From positions 20,923,037-20,987,036 of the forward strand of contig NW_019211454.1 of NCBI RefSeq assembly GCF_002443255.2: a DNA stretch of 64,000 nucleotides. Reading direction: 5' to 3'. This document shows, piece after piece, positions 25,322-40,400 of this stretch (its first letter is position 1; every line of letters starts with the position of its first letter). This DNA is from Varroa destructor (taxonomy: Eukaryota; Arthropoda; Arachnida; Mesostigmata; Varroidae). Made by a program: the position numbers and the translations under genes. The notes under the pieces were generated by a model. It was given only the letters and a program-made list of their open reading frames with translations. It had not been told where the DNA came from and ran no database searches.

Positions 25322-25375
25322 TTTCGTATATAATCTTCATATAGGTAATTTCGTATATAATTTTCACATAGGTAA
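25322..25375. repeat. 27-bp tandem duplication, two copies
   Basis: Copies at 25322-25348 and 25349-25375 begin TTTCGTATATAAT and end CATAGGTAA or ATAGGTAA. They differ at about two positions. Confidence 0.9.
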
Positions 25376-26516
25376 AACAATTAAATTAGTGTTGATGTTG
25401 TTTTGTCGCTAATGTTAGGACAATCTGGGTCAATCGACGGTTATCCTAGTCTGCGGCAGGCATCTATAGAACCTTAGATAGCATCCCTAAATCTATTTTT
25501 CCCACTAATATTACTATTATTTAGTCAAACAAGTAAACGAATGTGCTTTAGATCATCATGGCACAATATTATGAATGATTCAATTCCGACAGACGTTTCA
25601 AATGATGTATTAAATGAAAGTAATTAGAGCCCTCGTTCTGGCGGTAGCTTCCATTTCTCATAAGGGCGTAATTTGCGAGCGCATGCGTGCCAGCGAACAA
25701 TAAAGGTGGCGGAGATAAGCGTAGCAATTATAAAAGCACAGATCAACATAAAAGCGCACAACATAAAAGACGAAAAAAAGGACAACAACGAGGAGCAGGT
25801 GGTTGCTGCCGAAGAGAAAATGAACCTTTTAGTCAAGTCGTCAGGAAGATGCCCGTCATGCGGCTTTGCCGATACTCTATGTAGGAATAACAATATAAAG
25901 GCACCAAAATAATGATTAATATGCGCTGCAACTAGGTGGCCACCCGTAGTCATTTCGTAGACAACTAAGGTAGCTAGAAAAGTACCTGTTCACCGAATGT
26001 TGCACCTACCAGCATTTCAAGCGTCTTGTCTTACAATCATCAATATGCGCCTTTTGTATCACTTTTTATACGATATTGATGTTTTTCTTTACCTTACTGT
26101 TAAGATAAGCAGAGAGCTACGTTTTCATAGATTACAGAAACAACTGCTTGTCGTTGTAGAAAGACCGGGAAATGAATGTGGAAAATCTAGTATTAAGTGA
26201 AAGGCGATCTCATCTTATAAGATCTGAAGAACTTGCTCCATAGCCTGAAGTATGTAGGCTTAGACTTAGATCTAGGCCTGCTCTTTTTTCTTTTTATTGA
26301 AAATCATAATACGTCGTAATAGGTGAAAATGAATTTCTACTGTTGAACTGTCTGTCTGGCACTACAAGGACGAAGCTTACGGCTCAAATGCTTTTTAGGC
26401 TATATATCGTTGCCTATATTGAGTAGCATAACTAAGTTAAATTTGACTTGCCAAGTAGAAAGTTCGCTTTTTCTTGGACTTGATTCGCTGTGCTATTTGA
26501 AAAAAACGCAATCGCA

Positions 26517-26518
<2 letters not shown>

Positions 26519-26565
<47 letters not shown>
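26519..26565. repeat. (TA)n microsatellite
   Basis: Uninterrupted TA run of about 47 bp. Confidence 0.95.
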
Positions 26566-26569
<4 letters not shown>

Positions 26570-28416
26570 TTATATAATATCGTGCTATAAATGATGAGAA
26601 AGTTAATGTTGAAAAATGACGACAAATACTGTTGAGCACCGTTGTAATACTATGAAATTCCATTACGTCTAGTTGTCCTTGTTCTTACCATTGTTCTTAA
26701 TAATACCATTCAGTCGAATTTAGGCCTAAATAAATAAGTAAACGCTTCGAATTTAAAGTGTGGTTCTTCAGACTTGGGTCTGATTTAATTCGCTATTGGA
26801 TAATACTATAGAATTATAATAATATGTAGATTATAATGTACTAAAGTTTAGCGTCCTTTTTCTGTTTTACGTCTATGTTTAGGAATACGCTTAGGACAGT
26901 ACCACGAGATTTGTCACTATTGCAAAAAAGTACGCATGATACAAGAAAATGATAGGCTTTTTGCAAAAGCCATTTAAATTTGGCTTAGTTGATACCCATC
27001 GACAGGTATGGCCACGAGTCGATGCTGATCTGATCTGACGTCCTTTAAATAGCGAGAATGATGTCAATCGGGTAAGGCCATTGAAACATTGCTAAATTGA
27101 CTAGCGCTGAGTCAAATAGAGACCTACCGGACTAAATACATTAGCCATAATTAGGGGATCACACCCTGAGGCCTGTGCTACATGTTGCCCTGTAATGTTT
27201 ACATTGTGAACGGTATAATAAGTTGTTTTTTGAGATTTTTTTATGACGTTGATTTTGATACGTATTTTTTAATGTTGTTTAGAGAGTGTCTAATGTTAAC
27301 GTACTGTTGATTATCAATATAGGTAATTTTCATTGATTGATAGACAATCAATTTAATCCACAGTATGTATTTACGATAAATGTTCGTAAATATTCATCCT
27401 GTGTTATCACCTTATTAGTTCGGCACTTATTGGAAAATTGGCTCCTCCATAATAGTTTTACTAGCGATTTGTGATGCATTAAGAGCGAATAAGATTTTGA
27501 ACAATGTTTTTTTCCCTAATGAATAGTTTTAGAACATAGCTAGAACGGACGCGGATGACGTTAGCATCTCAGATAAAACCAGATGACGTTTTTAGCATGA
27601 CTACTCCGGTGGATTGCATCCGCCTTTATGCAAGATTCTGTTCCAGACGATACGTTACCACAGTTCTTAGCTTTAAGAGGTTTCATCTTGAACGTCATCA
27701 AGGATTATATGTGAGTTATAAGGGGGTAGCACGAAAAGATGTAATACCAATCTTACGTGGATATTTACCTTTCCACAATTGCATTGCATGCATATTAATA
27801 TGTCAACGCGTGAGATCTAGAGTCCGGAAATATCAGCTCGAGTCGGAAAATTTGCTGAACCTATAATCGAACTCCCCGCGCTAATTTCAAAATAATGGCC
27901 AGAACACGTTGTGTTGTTATTGATTTATCCTTGACAAATGCATGTTGATCAGTATCCGAAAGTTGTCTGGCTACTACTACTATTAAATAAACCACTATAC
28001 GGACGTCTACGTTTTTCCTGAATTAAGCAAGTTATTTATGTACCATTGATGTATTGGACGATATATAATTACTTAGAATTTCAGGCCCTTCTTTTGGGCT
28101 AGTGTAACGGGCAAAACTTTAAAAGATCAGAAAGAGATTTATTCTCGTAGGATCGGGCCATTATTATGCGGAAAAGCTTAGTAGGAGAGTGTACTAAGGC
28201 TATTGTAAAGGACGAGGGATCTCTTTAGAAGCAGACCTATATTTGACAGGGAGCTCTTGAAATTTATTAATGATAAATGTGGTGGAAATGGTTAAAGACG
28301 CACATTCAGAGCCCTTCAGAATTGAAATACTCTCCCCCCATGATGCTCCACGTGAAACGAAAATGCGCCTGTCTCTAAGTGCATTTTTCCGTATTAAATT
28401 ATTAAATCTGCATTTA

Positions 28417-28421
<5 letters not shown>

Positions 28422-28461
<40 letters not shown>
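28422..28461. repeat. (TA)n microsatellite
   Basis: Uninterrupted TA run of about 40 bp. Confidence 0.95.
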
Positions 28462-28463
<2 letters not shown>

Positions 28464-31400
28464 AATTATCATTCAAATTTAGAGATACTGTTACCTACTT
28501 AGCTATTATTTCCCGTTTTTTCGCTTCAGTTTTCAGAGCGAAGCAACGACTTCCTAACAGTTGAAAGTAAGTGGAGGATTTCATGCGATTTAGACCCGGT
28601 ACGAGGTAATGGGGTCACAATCAAACATATTTTGAGAGTATTCATGTTCTGGCTTATGTGCGTCAAGTTCTATTTGTGCGAGCATACCTAAAAACTAAGG
28701 CTAGATACGGCAAATAATCAATTAGATGACTATACATATTATCAAAGGATTTAGCCCAAATAGCAAGAAGCAGTGTAGCAATCACACTTATAGAAATCTA
28801 CGTATTGACTGGCAGTATCAAACTATTCTAGGCTGATAATTAGTTGGAACGAAATGGTGTTTTGAGGTAGGCGAATAGGTGTGTCGATCATAGGTGTAAA
28901 TGAGAGTAGGGATCGACTTTGGTATAATATCAAGAACTGCTTTGTCCACCCTGCTGCTGGTGTTTTCAGACTCAACCGTGGCCGGCTGTGTTGTATCCTG
29001 AACAACTATGCAGAAGTTAATAAATATGGCTTTGTTAATCAATCGTTGCACCAGTAGTTAGATGATTCGGAAAACTTCTAGTTCTATCGGTGCGCAATAG
29101 ATCAACACCCGCATTCGACACGTAAGCAGGATACAAAGTACACAACGCCATCACCATGGAAAACATCTATGGCAATAGCATCAATATTATATATAATCTA
29201 CACTGTGCAGCGTGTTAAAGGCTTCGTAATACGTACGAGGAGTCCACCTTCTTTCAAGCCGCGATCTCATAGAAAGGTTCGGTATCGCTTATCAAGCAAT
29301 GGTAATGTTTGAAACGGTATCGTCTAATCAGATTCTTATGCCTATAATAGTATCGAGACCGTAAAGAGGCTTGTAACTATGTAGGCTGTCACATGTTTGG
29401 AGTCTGGCAAATGACAACGCAATAAAACACATTTAACAATAATTTGTTATTCGACAAGTGCTCGGTGCTCCCCCAAAGGGCGTTTATGGGAGATCACAAA
29501 CGGCCCTGACGATCTAAATGTCTACAACTGTAACTGATTATTAACTTTGTTTGTAAATACCAAGAGCAGTAATCGTTCACGAGTTGGATGAGCCTCTCTA
29601 ATTTTGATGTCGTTAATGGTCTGCGCTGTGATTTTTTGATATGCGATGAGCAAGAAATCGGAGATCGCTCTTCTTCTGAAACCTCGTGCGAGAACAAGTG
29701 ATGGAGTCTGCGAGAAATTGCCTTTGATATTGGATGCAAGACGTGTAGTTCCGTGTAGGTACAATCGGACCTTTCAAATTTATCGCGCTATTAATCTGCT
29801 ATTCCGTAGTTGTTTAAGTGAATGGATCAGTCACCCACAGCAATGTTAAATCTGGAATCGTAACTGCAAAACTCGGTTACCATGTTGTCACGGTCTCGTA
29901 CAAAGCTGCTTTGAAACACATTTTCGACGGTCGAAAGAGGGCAGACATTCAAGTGAGCCTCAGCACGCAGAGGGGAGATGTCTAGTCACTGAGATTGTTA
30001 TCGAGAGATTTATTCTGATGAGAAAACATGTTGAGTATAAGTCTTACGTGAAGTATAACTTTATGATCTATGTCCGTTGTCGACTGTACGTGACCATAGA
30101 TTAGTTTTGTTACAATGAAAGCTTGCAAACCGCCTCTGATAAATACAACGGGATCTCTAAGGAGACTTGTTGCAGATACGAAGACATCCTATGAAACTTC
30201 AAGTCACCGCAAGTCATGTTTGCCTTATCGTGAGCTGCTTAAGACAGAGACATTACTTCCGACGCGGAGTGATTATCGGAGGCCATTCGATATGAAGTAG
30301 CTTCATTATCGAAATACTCGCCAATGTAGTTAAGGACTGGAGGTGGGGAAGGGCGCAGGCAAAAGTAAAACCGAGCAAATCGTAAAAACGAAGTCGGTCG
30401 AAGGGATCAGCTATGATCTAGGAGTCAGCCCGCATCTCAGTGGCAGGTTGACATTTCGGTGGCAGCTACTGACATTGTCGCTGTGGAAAGTACCACTTTT
30501 AGGTCGAATGTTGCCTTGGCCTGGCCGGGCGTTTTTGACAAAGCTACCTTTCTAGCAGAAAGCTCGATTCTGCAATACAGTAAGGACAACTTGGTGCAAC
30601 TGTTATCCATCGCGCTTTTATTATAGCAGAAGCCTGCAAGTGTCAGGCAGCAACGATCTTTTATGCAATGCTTTTTATTGATTGCATTCATTCATTGGCC
30701 AAATGAAATCTCACGATGCAATAGGAGAGACTGATACTCCATTGACCTATTGATATTATTACTGTAAAGACGTCGGACTCTCTGACAATAGGTCAGGCAA
30801 CTGTGCGGCTACAAACAATCCGATTACTAAGATGATTTCCTGTAGCCGCTTTTATTAATTGTTTTGCTTGTTATATATGACATATCGAATTCAAACAGTA
30901 TGCCATTGATATCCGGCAGGGTTGATTAAGTTTATCACTAAATTCCATGCTCGAAGACCAATGTTAGTTTTTGTTCTGCTCTATAAACCAATATTGATGA
31001 TTGGATAACTGCTAAATGGAACCCTAACGGCTTTATTAAAATATAACAGTTTATATGCTCTCACGACGGTGCAGTGGCAGTGTACTTGCCTATTGACCGG
31101 AGGGGTATAGTCTTCGTATGAACGTAGACGAAAACGGAACCAGTCGCTTCAACAAACGCTTAACAGTAATACCGGATTTAAAACTGAAAATATTTTTTAT
31201 AGTGCAGCTTGAATGCGCGTCGTTTTCCATCGTTTCGTCTTTCGTATGTCGATTTTCTGGCTTGAAGAAAAAAATTCTCAAAAAACTTTACTTTTCAAAG
31301 TACCGCGCAACGTTTTTCTACGTGAGGGCGTAGAAATGGATACTTCTTTTTTATAGCAAATAAACACAGCGGCGCCGAAGAATCGTGTCATATATATATG

Positions 31401-34400
31401 TTCACGGGTTTATTATTCGCTAGGATTTGTTGACGGTTTCGGACATTTGTTACTTTAGGCGATACATACAAGTCGCCGAGGAACAAAGAATGTGGTTATT
31501 TAAAGAGAAAAATGTTAGTTTTCTAGTTATTTTATAAATTATTTTTTTGAACAGCCTGGCCTTAATCACTCTTTCAGTAACGCGCGGCTTTGTGCTTAAT
31601 GTGGCGGGGCAATTGTGAGCGGCCATGCTGAAAATCCGACGGCAGATTAGTTTGTTCGATATTTTTTTTATTGAACAGATTTTCTGTGGACACACAATTT
31701 TCTGTTTCACCGTAAAACTCGAAACTTATTAGAAAATTCGCCAACCGGGGTAGGGCTTGCAGCTGGAATGAGCGGCTCATGGTATGAATTTCATACAAGA
31801 GAGTTGTCTGATCATGGTTGAATTTATGAGAGATAAAGAGAAAGTAGGAGCGTTGCTTACGTTATATGGGTATACCTTTGCAGCGCTCAAAAACGCGACA
31901 AAGGTCTCGGGGTTTCTTAATAGAGACACATAGAGTTATTATAGACAACAATTACTGAGTTGATCCGCTGAACGAACCCGTGACTGGCGTATCCAGTCTG
32001 ATTCACATACCGAAATTATTAACAATTATAATTTGCAATCCAATAGAGGAATACGTGATGCTATTGTGACTATTGTGCCGGATGGTATTTTTTTTTAATA
32101 AAAATAAGACGAGTTTTTCGGCAGAGCAGCAAATGTTAACTACGTGTACGTGTATGACAAATCTTAATTTGAAAAACGGTAACTTTATTAGTTGCATAGA
32201 GGCCTTTTCAAGCCGAGCAATATATCTGTAACCGTTCATATAAATGGGGGCAATGCTATATATATGCACAATTTTAAGAAGTGATCTCAAGTCTTTGTTT
32301 GCTTTTGAAAGGCAAGAAAAATCGAGACTTATCCATTGGGTGTTGATTTTCCAAGTATTTTGGCCTCCAAACTCACTAGTCTCTGAGGGCATTCAATCAG
32401 GTTATAGCAGTAGATAGGCAATACTTAACGTTCTGCTAGTGACGCGTTGTTTCAAAATTATTTGAATTTTTCTTGCCTCAGGGCAAGCTCTCATTGATAC
32501 AGTGAAGGGGAACGATGATGTATTGGTACTTGCGTGAGTGAGACAACGAAGTGGTCATTTTTAGCAGCAATATAGCGCACAATAAGTAAGCTCAACCTGT
32601 TTAGATCTGTGGAGTTCAACAGGCCACTCTTAGGTACATAGCAAGCGCCGATATTTGACAAATACCATAAAACTATGATATAAGTTGTGGTGTACGTACG
32701 TATGTTTGTTACAATGTTACCTAATTGAAAACTTTAATACCAGTAATATTACTTCTTTACCTTTTCATTTTAGATCCATGGAGCTGTACGTACATGAGAC
32801 TACTATTTCACTCAATTTTCGCCTAAACCAAGACCTCTTGTCTGGAGAAATAAACGTTTTTAGTCGTATCAAAGAAAAAAAAGATAAAACAATTATGAGA
32901 ATTTGGTAATTTCACTATAGTGGGTCCAAATTATTCTACTACAGAATGTACAGAGGGGTGTTAGTGGCTAAAAAAGATATTTTCCAAGCGTTCTCTGAAT
33001 GCTAACACGTTGAATTTACTATGTAACATTTTACATAGGTTCATACAGTCTTCGTTTCTTATAGGAATTGCTATGGTCCGCAGGCGCGGGTGATTTTCCA
33101 GGATCTTCCTTTTAACTTTTTTTAAGGCTCCTTTTAACCCGCGAATTTGAATAGCATTTACGTATTCGTGCTATGCCCCTACTAGCAGCTATTCACAGTC
33201 CTCAAGAGCTCTGTCCACAACAAACTTTACCACAAACACCCTGTATACTGAGCCGTCCTGATCTATTGTTAGATCTACAGAGCGGGGAATCTAAGTTGGA
33301 GCTTCTTCATATCATCCAAATGAGAAGTTACAATACAACGAATTTTTCTGCATATGGTAGAAATATAATTTCCGATAGATATATTTATTCAATAACCGCG
33401 ACTACAGCGCTGATTCAGGATCTAACTATTTACGAGTCAGTTTTTAAGTATTCCTTCTATAGACCGCTACCAGTTTTCACTACGCTACTGGTGGGTAAAA
33501 ACTCGTAATGTGCCGCTCAGGAATAAGCGATAGTTCAGCAGTTGAGTTGGATTTTGAACTTCATGTAGGATATTATTCCAAAAACGCAGACACTCGAAAC
33601 GGCCAGAACCTTTAAAACGTGTAGAAGTCTCAAGGGGTTTATCTGAATGACCCAATTGGCAATATATATTCTGCTTTCCAAAATATCGGTAAATTTCGGT
33701 CTCAAAAATGCTTTTTTGAGCCATCTTGATGAATTTTTAACACCTCAAAACCTAAATTCGATCTAGGCTCTTACGTTTGTCTTAAGGAAATTATGAGTAG
33801 ATTTTTCAAAAGACGCATGGAAATTGTTAATAACGTAGATGGTCAATTTTGGGCAAAAAAGTAAACTTTTAATTTTGATCGGGGCTTGTCCCAAGTGAAA
33901 ATATTAGATGTTTAATTGAATTGCGAAAAGAACAAAACTTTTTTCCAATATGGCGAGTTTGTTGTTTTGTTTTGAAAAAAACTGGCTACCAAAAATAGAG
34001 GATGGACGTATGCCGGTTGCGACAAACAGAAAACTGAAATTCAATCGCATCTTCTCTCTTTCACCACAGTTCGCCATTACGACCGCTAGGTTATTGATGG
34101 TGACCAACAACAGTTCGTCCCGCTTATTTCCAGGATTCGTGTTATAATCTGGGAGCCCCGATGTGGGTTCGCCATCTGCACTTGCTGTTCATCTTTGCCA
34201 TGAATGGTGCATCTAGAGGGCAACTGGCCGATGCTATGACTCGTTCGTTTAAACTGTCAAACAGTCACAGAGTCGCACGACAGCGATGACGTGCGTTTGC
34301 ATACTAATGGATAAAGGTAGGTTGCCCAAAAAGAAGACTCGGGAAGGCACAGACACTTACATACAAGCATACGCTTTTGCGTATACATATAACAGCTTGA

Positions 34401-37400
34401 TATATCATGGTGAAAAGCTTCTCTTGTGTTTTGCGTTACATGAACAAAAGTTTGCGCGTAACCGTCAATAGGCGTATTTCGCTTATGTAGCAGACGGACC
34501 GCGACGGTTGTTGTTGCGGCGACCCCCGCCACTGCCGACGCTATTGACACTATGCGAGTGACCAAGCTAGCTAGTAACAGCCAAATCAGGGCGAGGTTTA
34601 TCTGGACACACGTTAACTAACTGGGTTGCTCGATCATCTTTTCGTTTCGGGACAGCCAGACGTCTTAAGGAAGAACCGAAAGCCACGAAATGTGAGTTTT
34701 CCTCTTGTAATACTGCGTCCGCGGACGGCGGTGGCGGAAGCAGCAGCTCTCGATCGTTGGTCGCGCTCCGTTACTGCTTGCTGGGCACTCTTTTCTGCTC
34801 GAGTCAAGGAGCTTGGAGAAGCGTTAGGATTGGATAACACACGCTATGTACCGTTAAGATTTGAAATAATAAATTAGCTCCATCTAATAAGGATGAGACA
34901 CGCATTGCTAACGTAGTGAAGCTTTCAAAGGATTGTGATATATCAGGGACATCCATTTGTATAGCTAAATATCTGTCAGTAATGGTGAAACATTACTAAT
35001 CGAGTAAACGCTCTAATGTACGTACATAAACAGGCGCTATATTTGTGCTTACTTCTTGCAGTGCTTGCCCCTTGGAAGTGGGCGCCTCAGCTGCTTGTTT
35101 TCAAGCATTGACCCGTCACATTTTTGCTCGTGTTTTCCTTCTAATTACATACAAGGTAACATTAGGACAACAAGAAACTAGTTAAAATAATGAAGCTTGC
35201 AGTGATCATCTTAGTATAGTAATCGTGACCTACAGGGGGCAGAATACACGATAGAGGCTAATTTTAAGCATACTAAATGAATAGACCCTGTAGTGGTATA
35301 GAAGCTTGGCGAGTTAAAAGTAAGAAGTTGAAGAAATAGCGAGATGAATTTGAGGCTCGAATCCGGAATCCGAATATGCTTTCGGCATCGCTTCTACTAA
35401 ATTAACCATTGTGACAGAAGAATAACTTTTTCTGTCTAAAAAGGAACCCCTCGCGGAAACACATGAAAATGAAAGAAAAGGGGCACAACAAATTCGCGTT
35501 TGCCATAGCGTACAACATGACATTATAAAATCGCATATTAGTTATAACTTTACAGGAATTTGTTTTTTTCACAGTGTTAATCTGTCTATGGAAAACTGCT
35601 ATATTTATATTACAAATAACGACCGTTTATTTTTAATGGCTCCTTTCTTTCTTGCTTTCTTACTTCGTATATAATTTGTAAGTGCTGCCTCTATAAGTGC
35701 GTTGTGTTTTCACCACGTAGTGAATGGAAGTTCGCTATAAGTTCAGGTAAAAAGCAAGTGCTTCTCTAACACTTACGCTGTTTTTTTTCTGTACAGAGGT
35801 CAAACGCTCTCAAACTAATTTGGAAAATTTGTAGCACATACAACGAGATCCCACGACCGAAAGCGTTGCTTTAAGCTTTAAGATCAAATCACCGAACGGA
35901 CCCCATCCCGGTCAGCCATCCCCGGTAGATAAGGATCTTTCAAACAACTCGTCGATTTGCTGAGAAGATAAGCTTTCAACATTAAACTCCTATGAGACCT
36001 CTTAAATATACTGAATTTTATTCAAAATTAGGAGTATTCAAAATTAGCGTAGAATACGCAAAGAGACACTTCTCATTGCTCTCACCCGGGGCCTAACAGC
36101 GCTTAGTTACGTTGACAGATTTCTACCCAGAATTCCCGCAGATGATCAACCGTGGGGCTTCCACACTGACAGGAAGCAGAGAAAAGAATCGTAGCTTCGG
36201 AGGATACGCCTGAGCCCCGAAAGAAACATGATTTATTTTTTATACAATTGGGAAACACTTGAAAGAAATCACTAATAGCGGTGTGTATATGGTTCAGTTG
36301 AATCGATTTAACAAGGCTATCTAATAGAAAAGATCCAATAGACGAGGCAAAGTCACCCTTTACAACAACAGTACGTTTTATAACGTTTATTTATCATTAT
36401 TTAGTGAAGCCTTATCAGAATTGTTTTATGTCATCCAACACAGTTATACAAAGTATTAAGAGCTGCAAATGCATTTGATTAATGATGGCGATCAGCTTTT
36501 TTTTTATCATCGGATTTAAAAAAAAGGTGTACATTTGTCTGACGAAAGTCCATTTTGCTTAATCGACTATCGGCCCCTTGAGCAAATGCTGTTGTCAACG
36601 TATAGGGCAGATTTTATATATAATACAACATATCAGACATCAAATCTTTGGATTACCTTGTAGTTTACCATACATGGTCTAGAAAATGACTTCTTTTAAC
36701 ACAACTGTTCCATCAAAGCTGTTTTTGAATTATAAAAGCGTAGGACATCTGCATCTGAGATGGCAAGGTTCCAGGTTCCAAGGTTGTGCTTGTATTTGTT
36801 TTGGGCAATCGTGACAAGGCTGAACAAAATCTCCAAGCTATAATAATGACTATTATCGATACATTCGTTGCTTGCCATTAGTCCAGTTACTTTGACCGTT
36901 ATGCGTTCAAACACTTCCCAGGTTTTGCGGCACATAGTTTTGGATTCATCGTTTACCAACATACAGAACACTTTAATCATAAAAATGCCAAATCCTTAAA
37001 GGCCTAAACTCTGGGGCTTTTTCTAATTCGAGTTCATTTCCAGGAAGGAAGCGTGAATCATCGTTTAGGGAATCAGTTTTTCTAAAGGTAAGCTTTATAC
37101 AAATTACACATATTTATGCAGTTACATAATTCCACTAAACATTATTACGAATGGCACAGTAAACTAAAAGAAATCGTTTGAACATTGTATTCTGAAATGA
37201 TACGAAGATCAACGTTGAAGCCATTTAGGGTATCGCATAGTGAGCGATGAGTAGAGGTTCAGAATAAGAGAAAAGTTCTAGTAATTGTCTCGTCTAAGAG
37301 CAGTCGTTCACTGCCCTGTTGTTTTCACTTCACAGGCTGAAAGACTAAGAAGCTTTACAGAGAACGTCTTTCGTCACTTCTAAAGGGAATGTGGTTCTTT

Positions 37401-40400
37401 TTTATTTTTATTTAGCTAACAGGTGCAGCTTACTCAATCAAGCAGGAATAATGCAGACGTTAGTATATTTTTGTAGGTAGGCAGTGTAGTAAATCCTCTA
37501 AGAGGGTTCCTGAAGTAAAGCAATTGTACGTAAAATTTCAGATATTCGTCGAGACAGCAGGAACCAAACTGAGATCTGCTGTCGGTAAAAGTCGCCATTT
37601 CTATAAATTAAACATTTATAATTGGACTGTCTAATCGTAAAAGGTATACATGAATAAGTGATGACTGGGTTTATGTTGTACGCATTTCCTAATCCACAAT
37701 TGTGTTTCTTTCATGTCGTCCTCAGGCGAGAAGACGGCTTGTTTTTCTAGTAGAGTCTAACGTATAAATGCTACGCGGTTGGTGCCAATGGTCATTGGAA
37801 AACTTTTGCGGCCATCACCATGTGTTTAGCTCTCAATATTGGAAACCGGATCATGATTAGAAGGTTTACGCAGTTGAACTTCTCTCCTGAAATACAACAC
37901 AGTGAGCACCTCTCGACGCATGCAGTAGCTCCATTCCTAGACGCTAATAAAGGTTAAGGGGGTTCGAAACACATATATACATTCGCTTTCCTCACCAATC
38001 CATAACATCGTTGGCGAGAACATATTCGACCCACATCAGTCAAGTCCAACAAAACAGGCACATAAAAAGAATTAAACGATTTATCGATTGTCGATTATTA
38101 GTCGTACTAAGACCCGGCCATATAGAAGAATATTGACAATTTCAGTTGGGCGGGCGCCCAAAAGTAACCTGGCAAGATTGAATTACCTTTGAGCACGAGA
38201 AACCGAGAGACATATGGGGTAGTTTTTCAAGATACTTGCTGAACGCTGTACGTTACTTTCATAAAGAAATTAAATATTTATTGGTAACCATCCATATGGA
38301 CGGGAGAATGAGCGAGCACAATACATACGGTAAATGGATTTTTTTTTTGCCCTTCTTTTGTATCCATTTTCGTTCTTACCAGTGGGCCTAAACTGACAAA
38401 ACATCATTATTTCATTTCAAATGCTTCACTCCAAACGTACTCAAGGTGTACTGATCATTTTCACAGTATCATAGTACTATAATAGAAACACGGGTATTCA
38501 CCAGATGCGATTAATCTGTTGTATTGTAATTATATTTACAGCTTCTATCACACTTGCCCTTCAAGAAAGTAAAGACGACGCCACCGTTATTCATTGTAAC
38601 AGCTCTATTTCCATAATATTTTTGAAAAAGACAGCCACAGCTATTGTTCTAGTCTGATACCGGCCCCTGCAGGTATTATATTGTATAATAAAATAGATGC
38701 TATTCGTGATGATAGTCGATGTCCGCTGCTCATTCTTGACGGAACACATTTGGTCAAGAAGGCAGGGGGCACTCTTAGCGCCATCTGACGGCGGGAAAGC
38801 GCTGTCCACTCCTTTGACTGAAGACTTCCTGGTAGCAAACAGTAGAGAGAAAAGAGGATGTACGCTGATCATCATCTCACGGATGGAAGACAGACGGAAT
38901 GAACATTTAGACTCGAAGGTATCGTTGCGTTGGCGTTCTTTGATTCGTTCTTTCATTTGTCGTTCTCCTGATAATAACGATGGCTAGCTGTTGGGAGATG
39001 GGCGATGTTTAATCGGCCAGAGCTGCCACTCACTGGCGGTGACTGACGGCTGGCTAGGCAAGGGCCGTTAACGGACTGGGTAATATAATCTGCGATGGGC
39101 TGCCGACACCGTTGTCAGCCCGCTGGCAGAAATAAGCTGACCACATGAACCATGCAAATAGATCACCTTAATGCCTGGCTGGGCGGCCAAAAGGCGACAC
39201 GCTAACATGACTGTTCTACAGGCACGGCCGTAACCGTCAAAAGGTCGACACACAGATAGATGAACGCCGTACCCACGCTCTGCTCGCGAAAGTTAAGCGG
39301 CGTATGACATAAAGATATGATTTTTAAGCTCGCACTGTTGATTCTAACGTTGCTCCTATAAAGCTTGTTTTTCTTGCCGTTAGATGGCAACGCGCCGACG
39401 ACAGTGCTGTCGACAGACAAGCAAACAACGTTTACCCGGTGGTCATTGCTCAATCCGACCGACCTGCCGACCGACCATGCTCAATTTGGCTTGCAATCAC
39501 TATTGCCATGCCAAGTCGCTCGTGATTTCTCCCGAAGCCGCGTTGCCAAACGAGCCAAGGGCCGACGAGTGCGCGTCCGCACCCGTGTCCCCTCCCTCAT
39601 GGCCTGATTCCCGTCGACTACTCTGCTATATGCTGGCACACCTCTCGACTTCGTATCGAAAACCTGTTCATCTGTAGAAAGTGGGAGAAGCTGGCACGCT
39701 CTTGTCATGCCCACCCCCGCCCCCTTTCCCTCTCGCCGCATGCCGTAACGACGACGACGGCTGCCGTGTTCACACCAGCCTGAAATCAACTCAAGCCTTC
39801 GTCCCACAGAAAGTAGACTGACATGACATCTCTTTCTGGAACTGGCTCCAGTCAGCCTAGTGATGCCGGCGCGGTGCCACGTGTCACTTACAAATTGATT
39901 GTCTTTTCTGAATGACGTCTTCTAACGGGAGATACGGACTATGAATTATCTTTCAAGCGATATGCGCTCTTTGAGGAAAGGACTCGCCTTCCGTTTCCAT
40001 TCCACCTTTGTACTACACTTTACGTTTCACAAATACCAAAAATTGAGAGTTCTAGCGCCATTATTGCAGCAGCAGTGGCAGTAGTAGCAACAGTAAACAC
40101 ATTCCGATTGTCTCCTGCCGGATGTAATCACGTTCATTCAAACGGATATCAAACCCAGACAAGATCTCCTTGATATAGAGAGTACCCATTCAAATCTTGA
40201 GAATATCGAACCGTTTACATTTTTTTGACTATAAAAATATAACTAGAAAAAATAAGAGGAAATATCAATGCGAAAATGCGTCCGTTTTCTTTTCTCTCTG
40301 GCGTTATAGGAAACGGATCATGGAGTCTGCGGGGCTTAAAAATACATCTTGAAACTGTTTTATCTGTCAGCGAACCTAACCGTAAAGCTAGGCATACGTG

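Noticed and set aside
38100..38220. Frame reading LGGRPKVTWQD, as in the tails of some RTE-like elements
   Set aside because: The motif spans stops and frame changes and has no supporting neighbours; likely chance.
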